In this document: positions 17,683 through 24,879 of the stretch, in pieces
How the letters are laid out: each line of letters starts with the position of its first letter
Position numbering within the stretch: position 1 is the first letter of the stretch
Assembly (NCBI RefSeq): GCF_009982895.1
Contig: NZ_WXZL01000024.1
Coordinates: forward strand, 1 to 56,347
Reading direction: 5' to 3'
Length of the DNA: 56,347 nucleotides
From: Deinococcus alpinitundrae
Lineage (GTDB): Bacteria; Deinococcota; Deinococci; Deinococcales; Deinococcaceae
The notes under the pieces: model-generated
The model's input: only the letters and a program-made list of their open reading frames with translations
Told to the model about the DNA's origin: nothing
The model's database searches: none
Program-made: the position numbers and the translations under genes

Positions 17683-18549
17683 ATGACCACACCTGACCAC
17701 CAATGGATCCAGATCAAAAGAAGAAGCTACGCTACTGTCCGCAACCTTGCCCACGGGAGCTTCGCCCAGCCCAGCGCCCGACTCCTGAGTGGTGTCAAGA
17801 CTACCGAAACCTGGCAGCTCACCGCTCACGCCGAGGTGATTATTCTCTCAGACGAATGTCTGTCCATCGCGGGCCAGTTGGTGGCGGCCCAACTCAGCCA
17901 TCTGCCCACACACACTTACCGCTCGCTCGTCGCCGGATCGGCCTCATTCACGCAATACGAAGGTCTGGACGCGCTGTACCAGCAGGTTCGCCAGCCTCCA
18001 GAGGGCTGGAACCCGGCCAAATTCGCGCGTTTGCTGGAAGACACCGTCCGGGCGGGACGGCGACCCGATGTGCAGCCACGTCTGGTGGTACCGACCACGT
18101 ACACGGCTCAGTGGCGATCAGATCAGATCTATCTACGTCAAAACGCAAAGGGTGACTGGTTCCTGGGGTTGATGTTTGACGCTCAGCACCTGCCCGGGCG
18201 GCGGCATGCGGCCCCGGTTCCGGTGGGTCTGGACCTCGGCTTGAACCCGTTGACGGTCGCGTGCACTGGGGCGGGGGGGGAGACTCAGACATTCTCCTCA
18301 AGCAGTATCGAGCATCTCCGGGAGGTGACCCGCCTTGATCTGACGCCTGGAGCCCAGGATTTGCTCGCTCAAATGGCCTACGCCGGTGGCCGCGAGGACG
18401 CGCAGCAGGTTTGGGTGAGACTGGCCAACATGCTGGGCGCGGCAGTGGTGACTGCGCCAGTGAGCGGGAAAACTGCAAAATCTCAGGTACTGAGATTTAC
18501 CGCTAGCTTGAAGCAGCTTGACTACGGAATAAGTGGGCAGCTAAATTGA
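17683..18549 (+). CDS. TnpB-like (RuvC-fold) protein, probably nuclease-defective
   Basis: This 288-residue protein has AGGAG 7 nt before ATG 17683. Its middle and C-terminal parts resemble TnpB/OrfB proteins of IS200/IS605: an AQWRSDQIYLRQNAKGDWFLGL stretch like the WED strand region, then PVGLDLGLNPLTVACTG (about 183-199) like the RuvC-I motif with its Asp. Where TnpB carries the RuvC-II Glu (usually VxVEDL) this protein reads AAVVTAPVSG. It ends before any CxxC zinc ribbon or RuvC-III Asp, at roughly two-thirds of normal length. It may be a decayed tnpB or a repurposed nuclease-dead homologue. The assignment itself is moderate only. Confidence 0.45.
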   Translation: MTTPDHQWIQIKRRSYATVRNLAHGSFAQPSARLLSGVKTTETWQLTAHAEVIILSDECLSIAGQLVAAQLSHLPTHTYRSLVAGSASFTQYEGLDALYQQVRQPPEGWNPAKFARLLEDTVRAGRRPDVQPRLVVPTTYTAQWRSDQIYLRQNAKGDWFLGLMFDAQHLPGRRHAAPVPVGLDLGLNPLTVACTGAGGETQTFSSSSIEHLREVTRLDLTPGAQDLLAQMAYAGGREDAQQVWVRLANMLGAAVVTAPVSGKTAKSQVLRFTASLKQLDYGISGQLN

Positions 18550-18552
18550 ATT

Positions 18553-19194
18553 ATGCGCAACGAGAGGCTGAGCAGAAGAGAAAAGTTCTCCGAAAGAATG
18601 GGAGACATGCTTGGCGTCTTTAAATATTTGCGTACTACAAAACGTACCAAGCCGATTGATGACCTTATATGGATTGGAAGAGCTTATGAAGAATTAGATT
18701 ATATAAGCAAGGCAATACAATTATGTAGGGAGGACGTGAATTCAAGAGAATTTAAGGTCACAACTCAAGATGTCGAAAATATGAGTAAAATACTAGAATC
18801 GAGAGACAATTTGTCGATTGCACTGAAAAGTGGTATAGAGCATATTATAAACAACAAGAGCGTCTATAGAGTTGATATAACAAAAATCTACATAGAAAAA
18901 TTGCAGAAAATATACTTGGAGAGCGGATTAACACATAATATACAATTTTCTAGTGCGGTCTCAATTATTATAGGTCTATCAGGGAGCAAAAAGAAGAAAA
19001 GGAGAAACAGAATTTCAAATAAAAGCGCTGGAAGATCTCCAGGTGAATTTACTGTGTTAACTAGTGAACTCCTGTCAATGCAGCGGGAGAGGGCAGCTAC
19101 CTTAGAAAAAAGGGTCTGCACTGAAGAATTCAAAAGCGCGTTTAGTAATAAGTCATCTCAACCTCGATCTGATTTCAGAAGATTTAGAAATTGA
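18553..19194 (+). CDS. AT-rich unknown protein, horizontally acquired
   Basis: This 213-residue frame starts 3 nt after the stop of the TnpB-like gene. It is strikingly AT-rich, with many ATA, AAA and AGA codons unlike every neighbour, so it came from a different genome. The product is Lys/Arg/Ser-rich, mostly helical, with a KKKKRRNR basic patch near residue 150 and no signal peptide or clear membrane segment. I recognise no family. No ribosome binding site is seen, and the tight spacing suggests translational coupling, or a TAAATT -10 box giving a leaderless message. Confidence 0.5.
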   Translation: MRNERLSRREKFSERMGDMLGVFKYLRTTKRTKPIDDLIWIGRAYEELDYISKAIQLCREDVNSREFKVTTQDVENMSKILESRDNLSIALKSGIEHIINNKSVYRVDITKIYIEKLQKIYLESGLTHNIQFSSAVSIIIGLSGSKKKKRRNRISNKSAGRSPGEFTVLTSELLSMQRERAATLEKRVCTEEFKSAFSNKSSQPRSDFRRFRN

Positions 19195-19344
19195 TAGTTT
19201 CACCTCTCCAATCTCTAAGCATTTCTAACGGTGGTTAGCAAAACGAAATCCGCCTGTTTGCCGGGTCACTCCGGAACCGGATCAGGGGAAAATTCCCAAT
19301 ATTCAGACCCTCGCGCCTGCTCTAGCCTGGGCTTGGCGGTGAGT

Positions 19345-19384
19345 TATAAAGGTTCTCAAACGCCCGTTCAACAACCTTTATACT
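19345..19384 (+). promoter_or_regulatory. Promoter and inverted repeat of the serine recombinase
   Basis: TATAAAGGTT (19345-19354) is repeated in perfect inverse as AACCTTTATA (19373-19382), 18 nt apart. The right arm runs into TATACT (19379-19384), a good -10 box 10 nt before the GTG start, so the message is nearly leaderless. The repeat may be a binding or crossover site for the recombinase, or an operator. The rest of the gap from 19195 shows nothing else. Confidence 0.5.
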
Positions 19385-19394
19385 TGAGCCAACC

Positions 19395-20090
19395 GTGAAA
19401 GCCATCGCCTATTACCGCGTCTCCCGCCAAAAACAAGCCGCCTCTGGTCTCGGCCTCGAAGCTCAGCAAGCCAACGTCGCCGCCTTCGCTCGCACCAGAG
19501 GCTACGAGGTCATCGCCTCGTTCACTGAAGTCGAAACCGGCACCAACAAACGTCAACGTCCTGAACTCGCCAGTGCCCTGGAACAGGCCAAGCGTGAGGG
19601 TGCCGAACTGATGATCGCCAAGCTCGACCGCCTGGCCCGCAACGTTCACTTCGTGTCCGGCTTGATGGAGAGCCGGGTCCGCTTTACGGCCGTCGATCTT
19701 CCCGAGGTGGATTCTCTGACCGTCCATATTCTGGCGGCGGTCGCCGAGAAGGAAGCCAAGATGATCTCCACCCGCACCAAAGATGCCTTGAAAGCGGCCA
19801 AGGTGCGAGGCGTTAAGCTCGGCAACCCAGAGAACCTCACGCACAAGGCCCGCTTGCGCGGTGCCCAGGCCCGCCGCCATCAGGCATTCGAAGCCTACCG
19901 GCTGGTCAGTGGGCACATTCAGCTGCTCAGATCACAAGGGTTGTCACTGCAAAAGATCGCCACCCGCCTGAACGCCGAGGGGCACCGCACCGTCATGGGC
20001 AAACACTGGCAGCCCACGCAGGTCAGGAATGTGCTGCTCAGAAGTGTGGCGGATTCAGTAGCGGGCGTTGAAGGGCAGCATGACGAATGA
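19395..20090 (+). CDS. Serine recombinase, resolvase/invertase family
   Basis: This 231-residue protein has the resolvase catalytic domain (about 1-130), with the nucleophile Ser10 in YYRVSRQKQ, then ETGTNKRQRPEL, AKLDRLARN and the helical AAVAEKEAKMISTRT segment. A C-terminal helix-turn-helix follows (about 175-215, SLQKIATRLNAEGHRT). The size and layout fit small resolvases that recombine plasmid or transposon sites. The start is GTG 19395 without a Shine-Dalgarno sequence, 10 nt after a TATACT box. A truncated paralogue lies at 4361-4738. Confidence 0.88.
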   Translation: MKAIAYYRVSRQKQAASGLGLEAQQANVAAFARTRGYEVIASFTEVETGTNKRQRPELASALEQAKREGAELMIAKLDRLARNVHFVSGLMESRVRFTAVDLPEVDSLTVHILAAVAEKEAKMISTRTKDALKAAKVRGVKLGNPENLTHKARLRGAQARRHQAFEAYRLVSGHIQLLRSQGLSLQKIATRLNAEGHRTVMGKHWQPTQVRNVLLRSVADSVAGVEGQHDE

Positions 20091-20206
20091 CTTCATTCCA
20101 CCGCCCATCTGGCCTGCTATTGCTAACACCGATTAGCATAGGGCTGACTTATCCGGTGAGGGGTGACAGGGCGGGTGTGCGGGTGTGATGCTGTCCAGGT
20201 GTCCCC

Positions 20207-20383
20207 GATCTCACAGCCGGTGAAGTGGCGACCCGCCTGGGCGTCAAGTCGAGCATGGTGCGCCGACATGCCTAGGCCCTCGAAAACGTCACCGGTATCA
20301 GCCTCCAGGGAGACCCAGTGCGGGGCCGGTTATTTCCTAAGCAGCGACGTATAGCGGCCTACCTTGGAACCCACCATCCGTGA
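20207..20383 (+). pseudogene. Remnant of a MerR/excisionase-like HTH gene
   Basis: One frame reads DLTAGEVATRLGVKSSMVRRHA, then an in-frame TAG (20273-20275), then ALENVTGISLQGDPVRGRLF and a TGA at 20381. The first part is a typical helix-turn-helix of MerR or excisionase type, where TAG replaces a probable CAG. It is therefore a broken DNA-binding protein gene, lying between the recombinase and mntR. Confidence 0.45.
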
Positions 20384-20417
20384 AATCGGCTTCCACCTCG
20401 AGGCACCTCCACTTATA

Positions 20418-20452
20418 TTGACTTATTTTTAGTTGGGGCTAATAATAAATCT
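20418..20452 (+). promoter_or_regulatory. mntR promoter with DtxR-like operator
   Basis: TTGACT (20418-20423) and TAATAA (20440-20445) are spaced by 16 bp and the ATG follows 7 nt later, so the transcript is probably leaderless. Between the boxes lies TTAGTTGGGGCTAA (20429-20442), an interrupted palindrome (TTAG-N6-CTAA) of the DtxR/MntR operator type. Manganese-dependent autorepression is inferred. Confidence 0.6.
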
Positions 20453-21154
20453 ATGACCCCGACGTATCCAGATTCTCATGTGTCTAAATCCAGGCTGTCT
20501 TCAAACGCAGAAGACTACCTCAAGCAGATATACCTGCTGGGCAACACCGAGCGGGTCGGTACTCAAGACTTGGCGGATGCGATGAATGTTTCGCCTCCGA
20601 GTGCCACCGGTATGCTGCGTAAACTTCATGACCTCGGGCTGGTTCACCACGTCTCATACCAAGGCAGCACCCTGACCGCACAAGGAACTCAAGTGGCGCT
20701 GGAAGTGCTTCGTCATCACCGACTGATTGAAACTTTCCTGCACAGGGCGCTGGGCTACACCCTGGATGAACTCCACGTCGAAGCCGAAGCACTCGAACAT
20801 GTCATCAGCGAACGTTTGGAAGAGCGAATCGCTGCTTACCTGGGGTATCCGGAACTGGACCCACACGGTGATCCGATCCCCACCCCCGAATTCCATCTTC
20901 CATTGGCCAGTGGGGTGCCGCTCACGACCCTGGCCAGTGGTCAGCTCGTCCGGCTGACCCGCATTCCTGACGCGCCAACCGTGACCCGGAAACTCGTTGA
21001 ACTCGGGCTTACCCCGGGTACGCTGATACGCATCGGTCAACACGATCCGGAACTGGGTGTGAGTAGTGTCTGGCTGGACCGCAATGAGGTCACGGTGTCG
21101 TTAGTGCTCGCTGCCCAACTGTTCGCGCAAGCAGAGCCTGAGGTCAGCGTATGA
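20453..21154 (+). CDS. mntR: DtxR/MntR-family metal-dependent repressor
   Basis: This 233-residue protein has an N-terminal winged helix (about 10-75, AEDYLKQIYLL...TQDLADAMNVSPPSATGMLRKL), a DtxR dimerisation and metal-binding domain (about 76-150, with HHRLIETFLHRALGY and EAEALEHVIS), and a C-terminal FeoA/SH3-like domain (about 160-225). It is expected to repress manganese uptake when Mn is plentiful. Its stop overlaps the mntH start (ATGA), so the two are one operon. Manganese homeostasis matters for oxidative-stress and radiation tolerance in Deinococcus. Confidence 0.9.
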   Translation: MTPTYPDSHVSKSRLSSNAEDYLKQIYLLGNTERVGTQDLADAMNVSPPSATGMLRKLHDLGLVHHVSYQGSTLTAQGTQVALEVLRHHRLIETFLHRALGYTLDELHVEAEALEHVISERLEERIAAYLGYPELDPHGDPIPTPEFHLPLASGVPLTTLASGQLVRLTRIPDAPTVTRKLVELGLTPGTLIRIGQHDPELGVSSVWLDRNEVTVSLVLAAQLFAQAEPEVSV

Positions 21155-22464
21155 GCGTAGGACCAAATCTCACCCCACCCACCACTGTGCAGAGCTCCAA
21201 CCTCGATCAGCGCATGACCACACGGGCTCAAGAAGTCCTGAGTGGTGGTGGCCGCCATCACGGTTGGCGCAGAATTCTTCCATTTTTCGGACCGGCATTT
21301 ATCGCCTCCGTGGCCTACATGGATCCTGGGAACTTCGCCACGAATATTCAGGGCGGCGCGCAGTTTGGCTATTCCCTGTTATGGGTGGTGCTGCTGGCCA
21401 GCTTAATGGCCATGCTGATCCAGAATCTGAGCGCCAAGTTGGGGATCGCCACCGGGCAAAACCTGCCCGAAGTCATTCGCGAACGCTGGCCAAGGCCTCT
21501 GGTCTGGTTTTACTGGGTCCAAGCTGAACTGGTCGCGATGGCCACAGACCTGGCGGAATTTCTCGGCGCTGCACTGGCCATTCACTTGCTGACCGGTCTC
21601 CCCATGCTTTGGGGCGCTGTCGTCACAGCCTTCATCACCTTTTCGCTGCTGACGCTCCAAAAGCGCGGATTTCGGCCTCTGGAGATCGCTATTGCAGTGT
21701 TCGTTGGTGTGATTGGCATCGCCTATTTGGTGCAGGTGATCTTGGCCAAGCCCGGCCCAGAGGCCTTGACTGGATTTCTCCCGAGCTTTCAGGGGCGTGA
21801 GAGCCTCTACCTGGCGGTCGGCATCATTGGCGCGACAGTCATGCCCCACGTGATTTATCTGCATTCTGCTCTGACCCAGGGCCGGATTCCAACCATCAAT
21901 GACGCTGAGAAAAAACGCTTGGTTCGCTTTAATCGCATCGACGTACTGGTGGCCATGAGCTTGGCTGCCCTGATCAACATGGCGATGCTTGCTTCGAGTG
22001 CGGCTGCTTTTCACGGAAAGGGTGTCGAGAATGCCGGTGACCTGACCGTGGCCTACCAGACCTTGACGCCACTGCTGGGGCCGTTGGCTGGCCTTGCCTT
22101 TGCGGTGGCCCTTCTGGCCTCAGGACTGAGCAGCAGTGCGGTCGGGACCATGGCCGGGCAAATCGTGATGCAAGGCTTTGTCCGACTGCAGATTCCGTTG
22201 TGGGTCAGGCGCGTGATCACCATGATTCCAGCCTTCGCTCTTATTCTGACGGGACTCAATGCCACCAACGTCTTGGTGGTGTCGCAAGTGATCCTGAGCT
22301 TCGGCATTCCGTTCGCACTCGTTCCCCTGCTGATGTTCACCGCCCGCAAGGATGTGATGGGGGTCCTGGCCAACGATGCTGCAGTGACCTGGACAGGTTG
22401 GGCGATTGCCAGCGTCATTATCGGTCTGAATTTCTACCTCCTCTGGTCCACCTTTATCGGCTGA
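21151..22464 (+). CDS. mntH: Nramp-family manganese/iron transporter
   Basis: This 437-residue inner-membrane transporter has about 11 hydrophobic helices. It carries the Nramp metal-binding motifs DPGN in helix 1 (58-61, AYMDPGNFATNI) and MPHVIYLHS in helix 6. It couples Mn(II) (and Fe(II)) uptake to protons. It is translated from an ATGA overlap with mntR. A long perfect palindrome at 22491-22526 follows the stop. Confidence 0.93.
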   Translation: MSVGPNLTPPTTVQSSNLDQRMTTRAQEVLSGGGRHHGWRRILPFFGPAFIASVAYMDPGNFATNIQGGAQFGYSLLWVVLLASLMAMLIQNLSAKLGIATGQNLPEVIRERWPRPLVWFYWVQAELVAMATDLAEFLGAALAIHLLTGLPMLWGAVVTAFITFSLLTLQKRGFRPLEIAIAVFVGVIGIAYLVQVILAKPGPEALTGFLPSFQGRESLYLAVGIIGATVMPHVIYLHSALTQGRIPTINDAEKKRLVRFNRIDVLVAMSLAALINMAMLASSAAAFHGKGVENAGDLTVAYQTLTPLLGPLAGLAFAVALLASGLSSSAVGTMAGQIVMQGFVRLQIPLWVRRVITMIPAFALILTGLNATNVLVVSQVILSFGIPFALVPLLMFTARKDVMGVLANDAAVTWTGWAIASVIIGLNFYLLWSTFIG

Positions 22465-22490
22465 ACGTCTAGAGCAGGACTGACCTGATT

Positions 22491-22526
22491 GGGGATAGTG
22501 TCGCCGTGCACGGCGACACTATCCCC
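22491..22526. terminator. 36-bp perfect palindrome after mntH
   Basis: Bases 22491-22508 (GGGGATAGTGTCGCCGTG) are followed directly by their exact reverse complement (22509-22526), 26 nt after the mntH stop. It would form a very stable hairpin in RNA. No T-run follows, so it may act as a bidirectional terminator or RNA stabiliser, or be a protein-binding site. Confidence 0.6.
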
Positions 22527-22573
22527 GATTACGAGGAGCTTCAGTGGTCTCCAAGCCAAAAGACTGAGTGTCT

Positions 22574-22589
22574 GGGGTTCTGGCAACTT
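22574..22589 (-). repeat. IS6-family terminal inverted repeat (3' end side)
   Basis: GGGGTTCTGGCAACTT is the type of terminus found on IS6-family elements. It lies 42 bp beyond the stop of the transposase remnant that begins at 22631. A related sequence (GGGTCTGGCAAGTTGTTGCC) precedes the IS6 N-terminal remnant near 53614. Confidence 0.45.
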
Positions 22590-22617
22590 AGCATTGAGCA
22601 GGGCAAATCTAGCCAGT

Positions 22618-22640
22618 GGCGGTCTGAATTTCAGACCGCC
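22618..22640 (-). terminator. Hairpin at the end of the IS6 transposase remnant
   Basis: GGCGGTCTGA (22618-22627) pairs perfectly with TCAGACCGCC (22631-22640), with a 3-nt loop. It overlaps the stop codon of the transposase remnant. Confidence 0.45.
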
Positions 22641-23190
22641 GCATCAACGGCGTGTTGCCAGGCCAGGTGAGCCTTGGCTTGATTCCTTCTTCGATTGAGT
22701 GCGGGGACAGTGATGCGGGTGTGCTGGTAAAGGTTCGAAACACGGGCATGCGGGGCCAGAAATTCCTGCGTTCGTCGCTGTTTCTTGAGGCTCAGCTGAC
22801 TTCGCTTCTGTTCTCGGGCCTTGCGATGCGATTGTCTTGGGCAGAACGGCACCCTCGTCGTGAGCGGACTATCGTCATGAACGGACACCCGTATGGGGCC
22901 ATTCCTCCCCATGAGGACGCTACTCCTCCCGTATGGAGCCTGCCCGCTGTTCAATCAAGTTGTTGCAACGAGCCGCCCTGATGACCTGGGTATGCTCCAC
23001 AGCGTGGAGCACGGGAAGTTCTCGAATGGCCGCCCCGTAACGCCAGAGCTTGTCAGTGTGAACGACGTCTGGCACGTCGTCATTGATGAGTAAGCGTTTA
23101 AAAAAGATCTTCGCGGCATGGGTGTTCCGGTGGGTTCGCGAAAGAATGTCGAGCACCGCGCCAGTTTCATCGACGGCCCGCCAGCGGCCA
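22631..23190 (-). pseudogene. IS6-family transposase remnant, interrupted
   Basis: Two blocks of one IS6 transposase lie in order on the minus strand. The 5' block (23190-22947) reads RWRAVDETGAVLDILSRT..., with TDKLWRYGAAIRELP and CNNLIEQ, the central DDE region. The 3' block (22832-22631) continues exactly where it should with SHRKAREQKRSQLSLKKQRR and TQEFLAPHARVSNLYQHTR. A 114-bp insertion (22833-22946) splits them. The N-terminal part of the transposase is absent, since sequence upstream of 23190 is a second copy of the inserted repeat. The element cannot transpose by itself. Confidence 0.8.
22833..22946 (-). repeat. MITE-like insertion carrying 88-bp repeat copy A
   Basis: This 114-bp block interrupts the IS6 transposase reading frame. 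Bases 22833-22920 are an exact inverted copy of 23192-23279. Its outer ends carry GGGCAG and CTGCCC, a short terminal inverted repeat. It also holds an internal hairpin (ATGGGG / CCCCAT) and two tandem 13-mers of the form CGTCRTGARCGGA. Confidence 0.65.
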
Positions 23191-23191
23191 G

Positions 23192-23279
23192 GCGTCCTCA
23201 TGGGGAGGAATGGCCCCATACGGGTGTCCGTTCATGACGATAGTCCGCTCACGACGAGGGTGCCGTTCTGCCCAAGACA
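23192..23279 (+). repeat. 88-bp repeat copy B, inverted to copy A
   Basis: This is the exact reverse complement of 22833-22920, at 88 of 88 positions. It abuts the 5' break of the IS6 transposase remnant. The two copies bracket 271 bp of transposase sequence as perfect inverted repeats. Confidence 0.8.
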
Positions 23280-23382
23280 GGAACATTGATCCACACGACG
23301 ACAAGAGCGCAGTCAGCAGGGGTTCAGACGATGGAAACGCGCTCAAGAATTCCTGAGGTTGCACGCCCGGATCAGCGGGCAA

Positions 23383-23414
23383 GCGTCCTCATGGGCGCTG
23401 CTCTGCCCAAGACA
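23383..23414 (+). repeat. Internally deleted copy C of the 88-bp repeat
   Basis: GCGTCCTCATGGG followed by TCTGCCCAAGACA repeats the two ends of copy B with the central part missing. The gap to 23646 otherwise shows no gene, apart from the hairpin at 23506-23538. Confidence 0.55.
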
Positions 23415-23505
23415 CCAAGCTCCACCATCATTCCCGCACGAGCGTTTCCGCCACGATCAGAAGAAGCAATCAGAAACAAGCGTTCCAGACGTGGTCTGTG
23501 GTTGC

Positions 23506-23538
23506 AGCAGGGGTGGCCTGAGACTCAGGCCACCCCTG
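23506..23538. terminator. 15-bp stem hairpin
   Basis: GCAGGGGTGGCCTGA (23506-23520) pairs perfectly with TCAGGCCACCCCTGC (23524-23538) around a 3-nt loop. It lies between IS debris and the end of the ferric-reductase-like gene on the minus strand, and could terminate transcription from either side. Confidence 0.5.
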
Positions 23539-23646
23539 CCCTCCGTCTGGCGCAGGTCAAGTTAAGGCAACACAACCGTTCCAGGTAATGCACGACTTGG
23601 TCAGGGGGCGCTGATGTCCCCTCCTTCGACGATACTGGTTAGCGTG

Positions 23647-24375
23647 TTACGTCGTTTCGTCGGCGCGCCTAGGACGCGAATGTTCGGCGGCTCTTGTTTG
23701 GTTTGGTGGGGTCTGGCGGACTCGCTTTCCAGTCTCTTCCAGAAAGCGCAGGCCGAACGTCAGCACAGCCCCGGCCACTGCTACACCGTAAAGCGGTCCC
23801 AGGGAGTCAGTGCCCGCCAGGATGCTATGCAGCGTCAGTACCACGAAGGCTGGGTAAGCGGTAAGGTGCAGGGCTCGCCATTGTTTCTGGCTTAGACGTT
23901 TGCGCCACACGGTCGACAAGTACACCAACGCCAGGCTATACATCCCCAACGTCCCCAGGCACATTGCCAGCGTCGCACCCGTCGAGATCCACGGGAGAAG
24001 CAACGCCGTCAGTGGCTGCGCGGAGGTACCGTCCACCGCCAAGAACACCCCGTGAGCGGTCCCCAGGATCAGTGCGAAACCGCTCAGCAGACCATGCCAA
24101 CCGTACTGCTGGGCCCGAGCGAGCCAGGCCGGGGCATAGCGACTCCCCAACAGGGCTCCGAAGTTGACGCTGAGAGCCAAGGCGAGATACGCGACGATGC
24201 CAGTCGCCCGCAGCAGCGATCCGGCTAGCGTTCCAGCTCCGAGGTTGAGCGCGCTCAGGATGAAGCCGATCAGCAACAGGGCTGCCAGCAGCAGACTCAG
24301 CAGGGTATTGATCCGGTTTCCGGTCACTGTGTTGGAAACCGGAGGCGACCGGCGTACGGGGACGGAACTTGTCAT
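23647..24375 (-). CDS. Ferric-reductase-like heme membrane protein
   Basis: This 242-residue protein has about six transmembrane helices after a short polar N-terminus and ends in a charged tail. Histidines lie in the membrane at YGWHGLLSG, LGTAHGVFL, ALHLTAYP and LTLHSILAG. This pattern of paired His in a four-helix bundle binds b-type heme in ferric-reductase-like/MsrQ proteins. I chose ATG 24375 because AGGAG lies 6 nt upstream; ATG 24381 would be too close to it. The start overlaps the stop of a 47-codon gene (ATGA). No flavin domain is fused, so an electron donor must come from elsewhere. Confidence 0.72.
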   Translation of the reverse strand: MTSSVPVRRSPPVSNTVTGNRINTLLSLLLAALLLIGFILSALNLGAGTLAGSLLRATGIVAYLALALSVNFGALLGSRYAPAWLARAQQYGWHGLLSGFALILGTAHGVFLAVDGTSAQPLTALLLPWISTGATLAMCLGTLGMYSLALVYLSTVWRKRLSQKQWRALHLTAYPAFVVLTLHSILAGTDSLGPLYGVAVAGAVLTFGLRFLEETGKRVRQTPPNQTRAAEHSRPRRADETT

Positions 24376-24515
24376 GACCATCTCCTGAAGGATGCTGGGA
24401 TCTTTTCCTGATGGCGATCATTGGAAACCGGCCAGAGGACGTCAAAATCCATTTCGTTGGCTCGAATATGCATCAGAACGGCAATCTGGGTGTTGCGGAA
24501 ACGCTGACCGATCAT
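24372..24515 (-). CDS. Small protein of 47 aa in the ferric-reductase operon
   Basis: This short gene starts at ATG 24515, which overlaps the stop of the preceding small gene (ATGA). It ends at TGA 24374-24372, which overlaps the start of the ferric-reductase-like gene (ATGA). The product (MIGQRFRNTQIAVLMHIRAN...) is soluble, with a hydrophobic first half and an acidic EMDFDVLWPV segment. No family is recognised. Exact four-base overlaps at both ends are strong evidence of translational coupling, although the ORF is very short. Confidence 0.5.
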   Translation of the reverse strand: MIGQRFRNTQIAVLMHIRANEMDFDVLWPVSNDRHQEKIPASFRRWS

Positions 24516-24739
24516 CTCTGCTGCTTCCTGTGTCCAGCTTGATGCCGAGCTCCCAGGCGCGTGAAGTCAGCACTGGTCGAGGCCTGGAAAGATGACAAGT
24601 CTTGGAGAGACTGGACCGGTCTGGCCAGGCCGATGGGAAGGAAGATCATGGTGCTGATTCCGGCCGTCAGGCTGAGGAAGATCAGCAGGGAGAAGCGGGT
24701 GGCTCGGACGTTATCGAACTTTCTTGTTGGGGTAGGCAT
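24512..24739 (-). CDS. Single-span membrane protein of 75 aa
   Basis: ATG 24739 is preceded by GGAGG at a 7-nt spacing. The product has a basic N-terminus (MPTPTRKFDNVRATRF), one transmembrane helix (about 18-40, LLIFLSLTAGISTMIFLPIG) and a polar tail rich in Gln, His and Arg. Its stop overlaps the start of the next small gene. It is the first gene of a three-gene operon that ends with the ferric-reductase-like protein, so it may be a small subunit or assembly partner (inference). Confidence 0.55.
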   Translation of the reverse strand: MPTPTRKFDNVRATRFSLLIFLSLTAGISTMIFLPIGLARPVQSLQDLSSFQASTSADFTRLGARHQAGHRKQQR

Positions 24740-24879
24740 ACGAAGTCCTCCGGCGCGGCTAACCGGAGCCGGTACCCGCTGGAAAGATGAAGGCGAAACC
24801 ATCAAAGGACGGTTGTTCTGCTAGACAAACTTTGCTCATTCCTGGTGGGAATTGAGTGCTATCAGTGCAGAGAGTGTTA

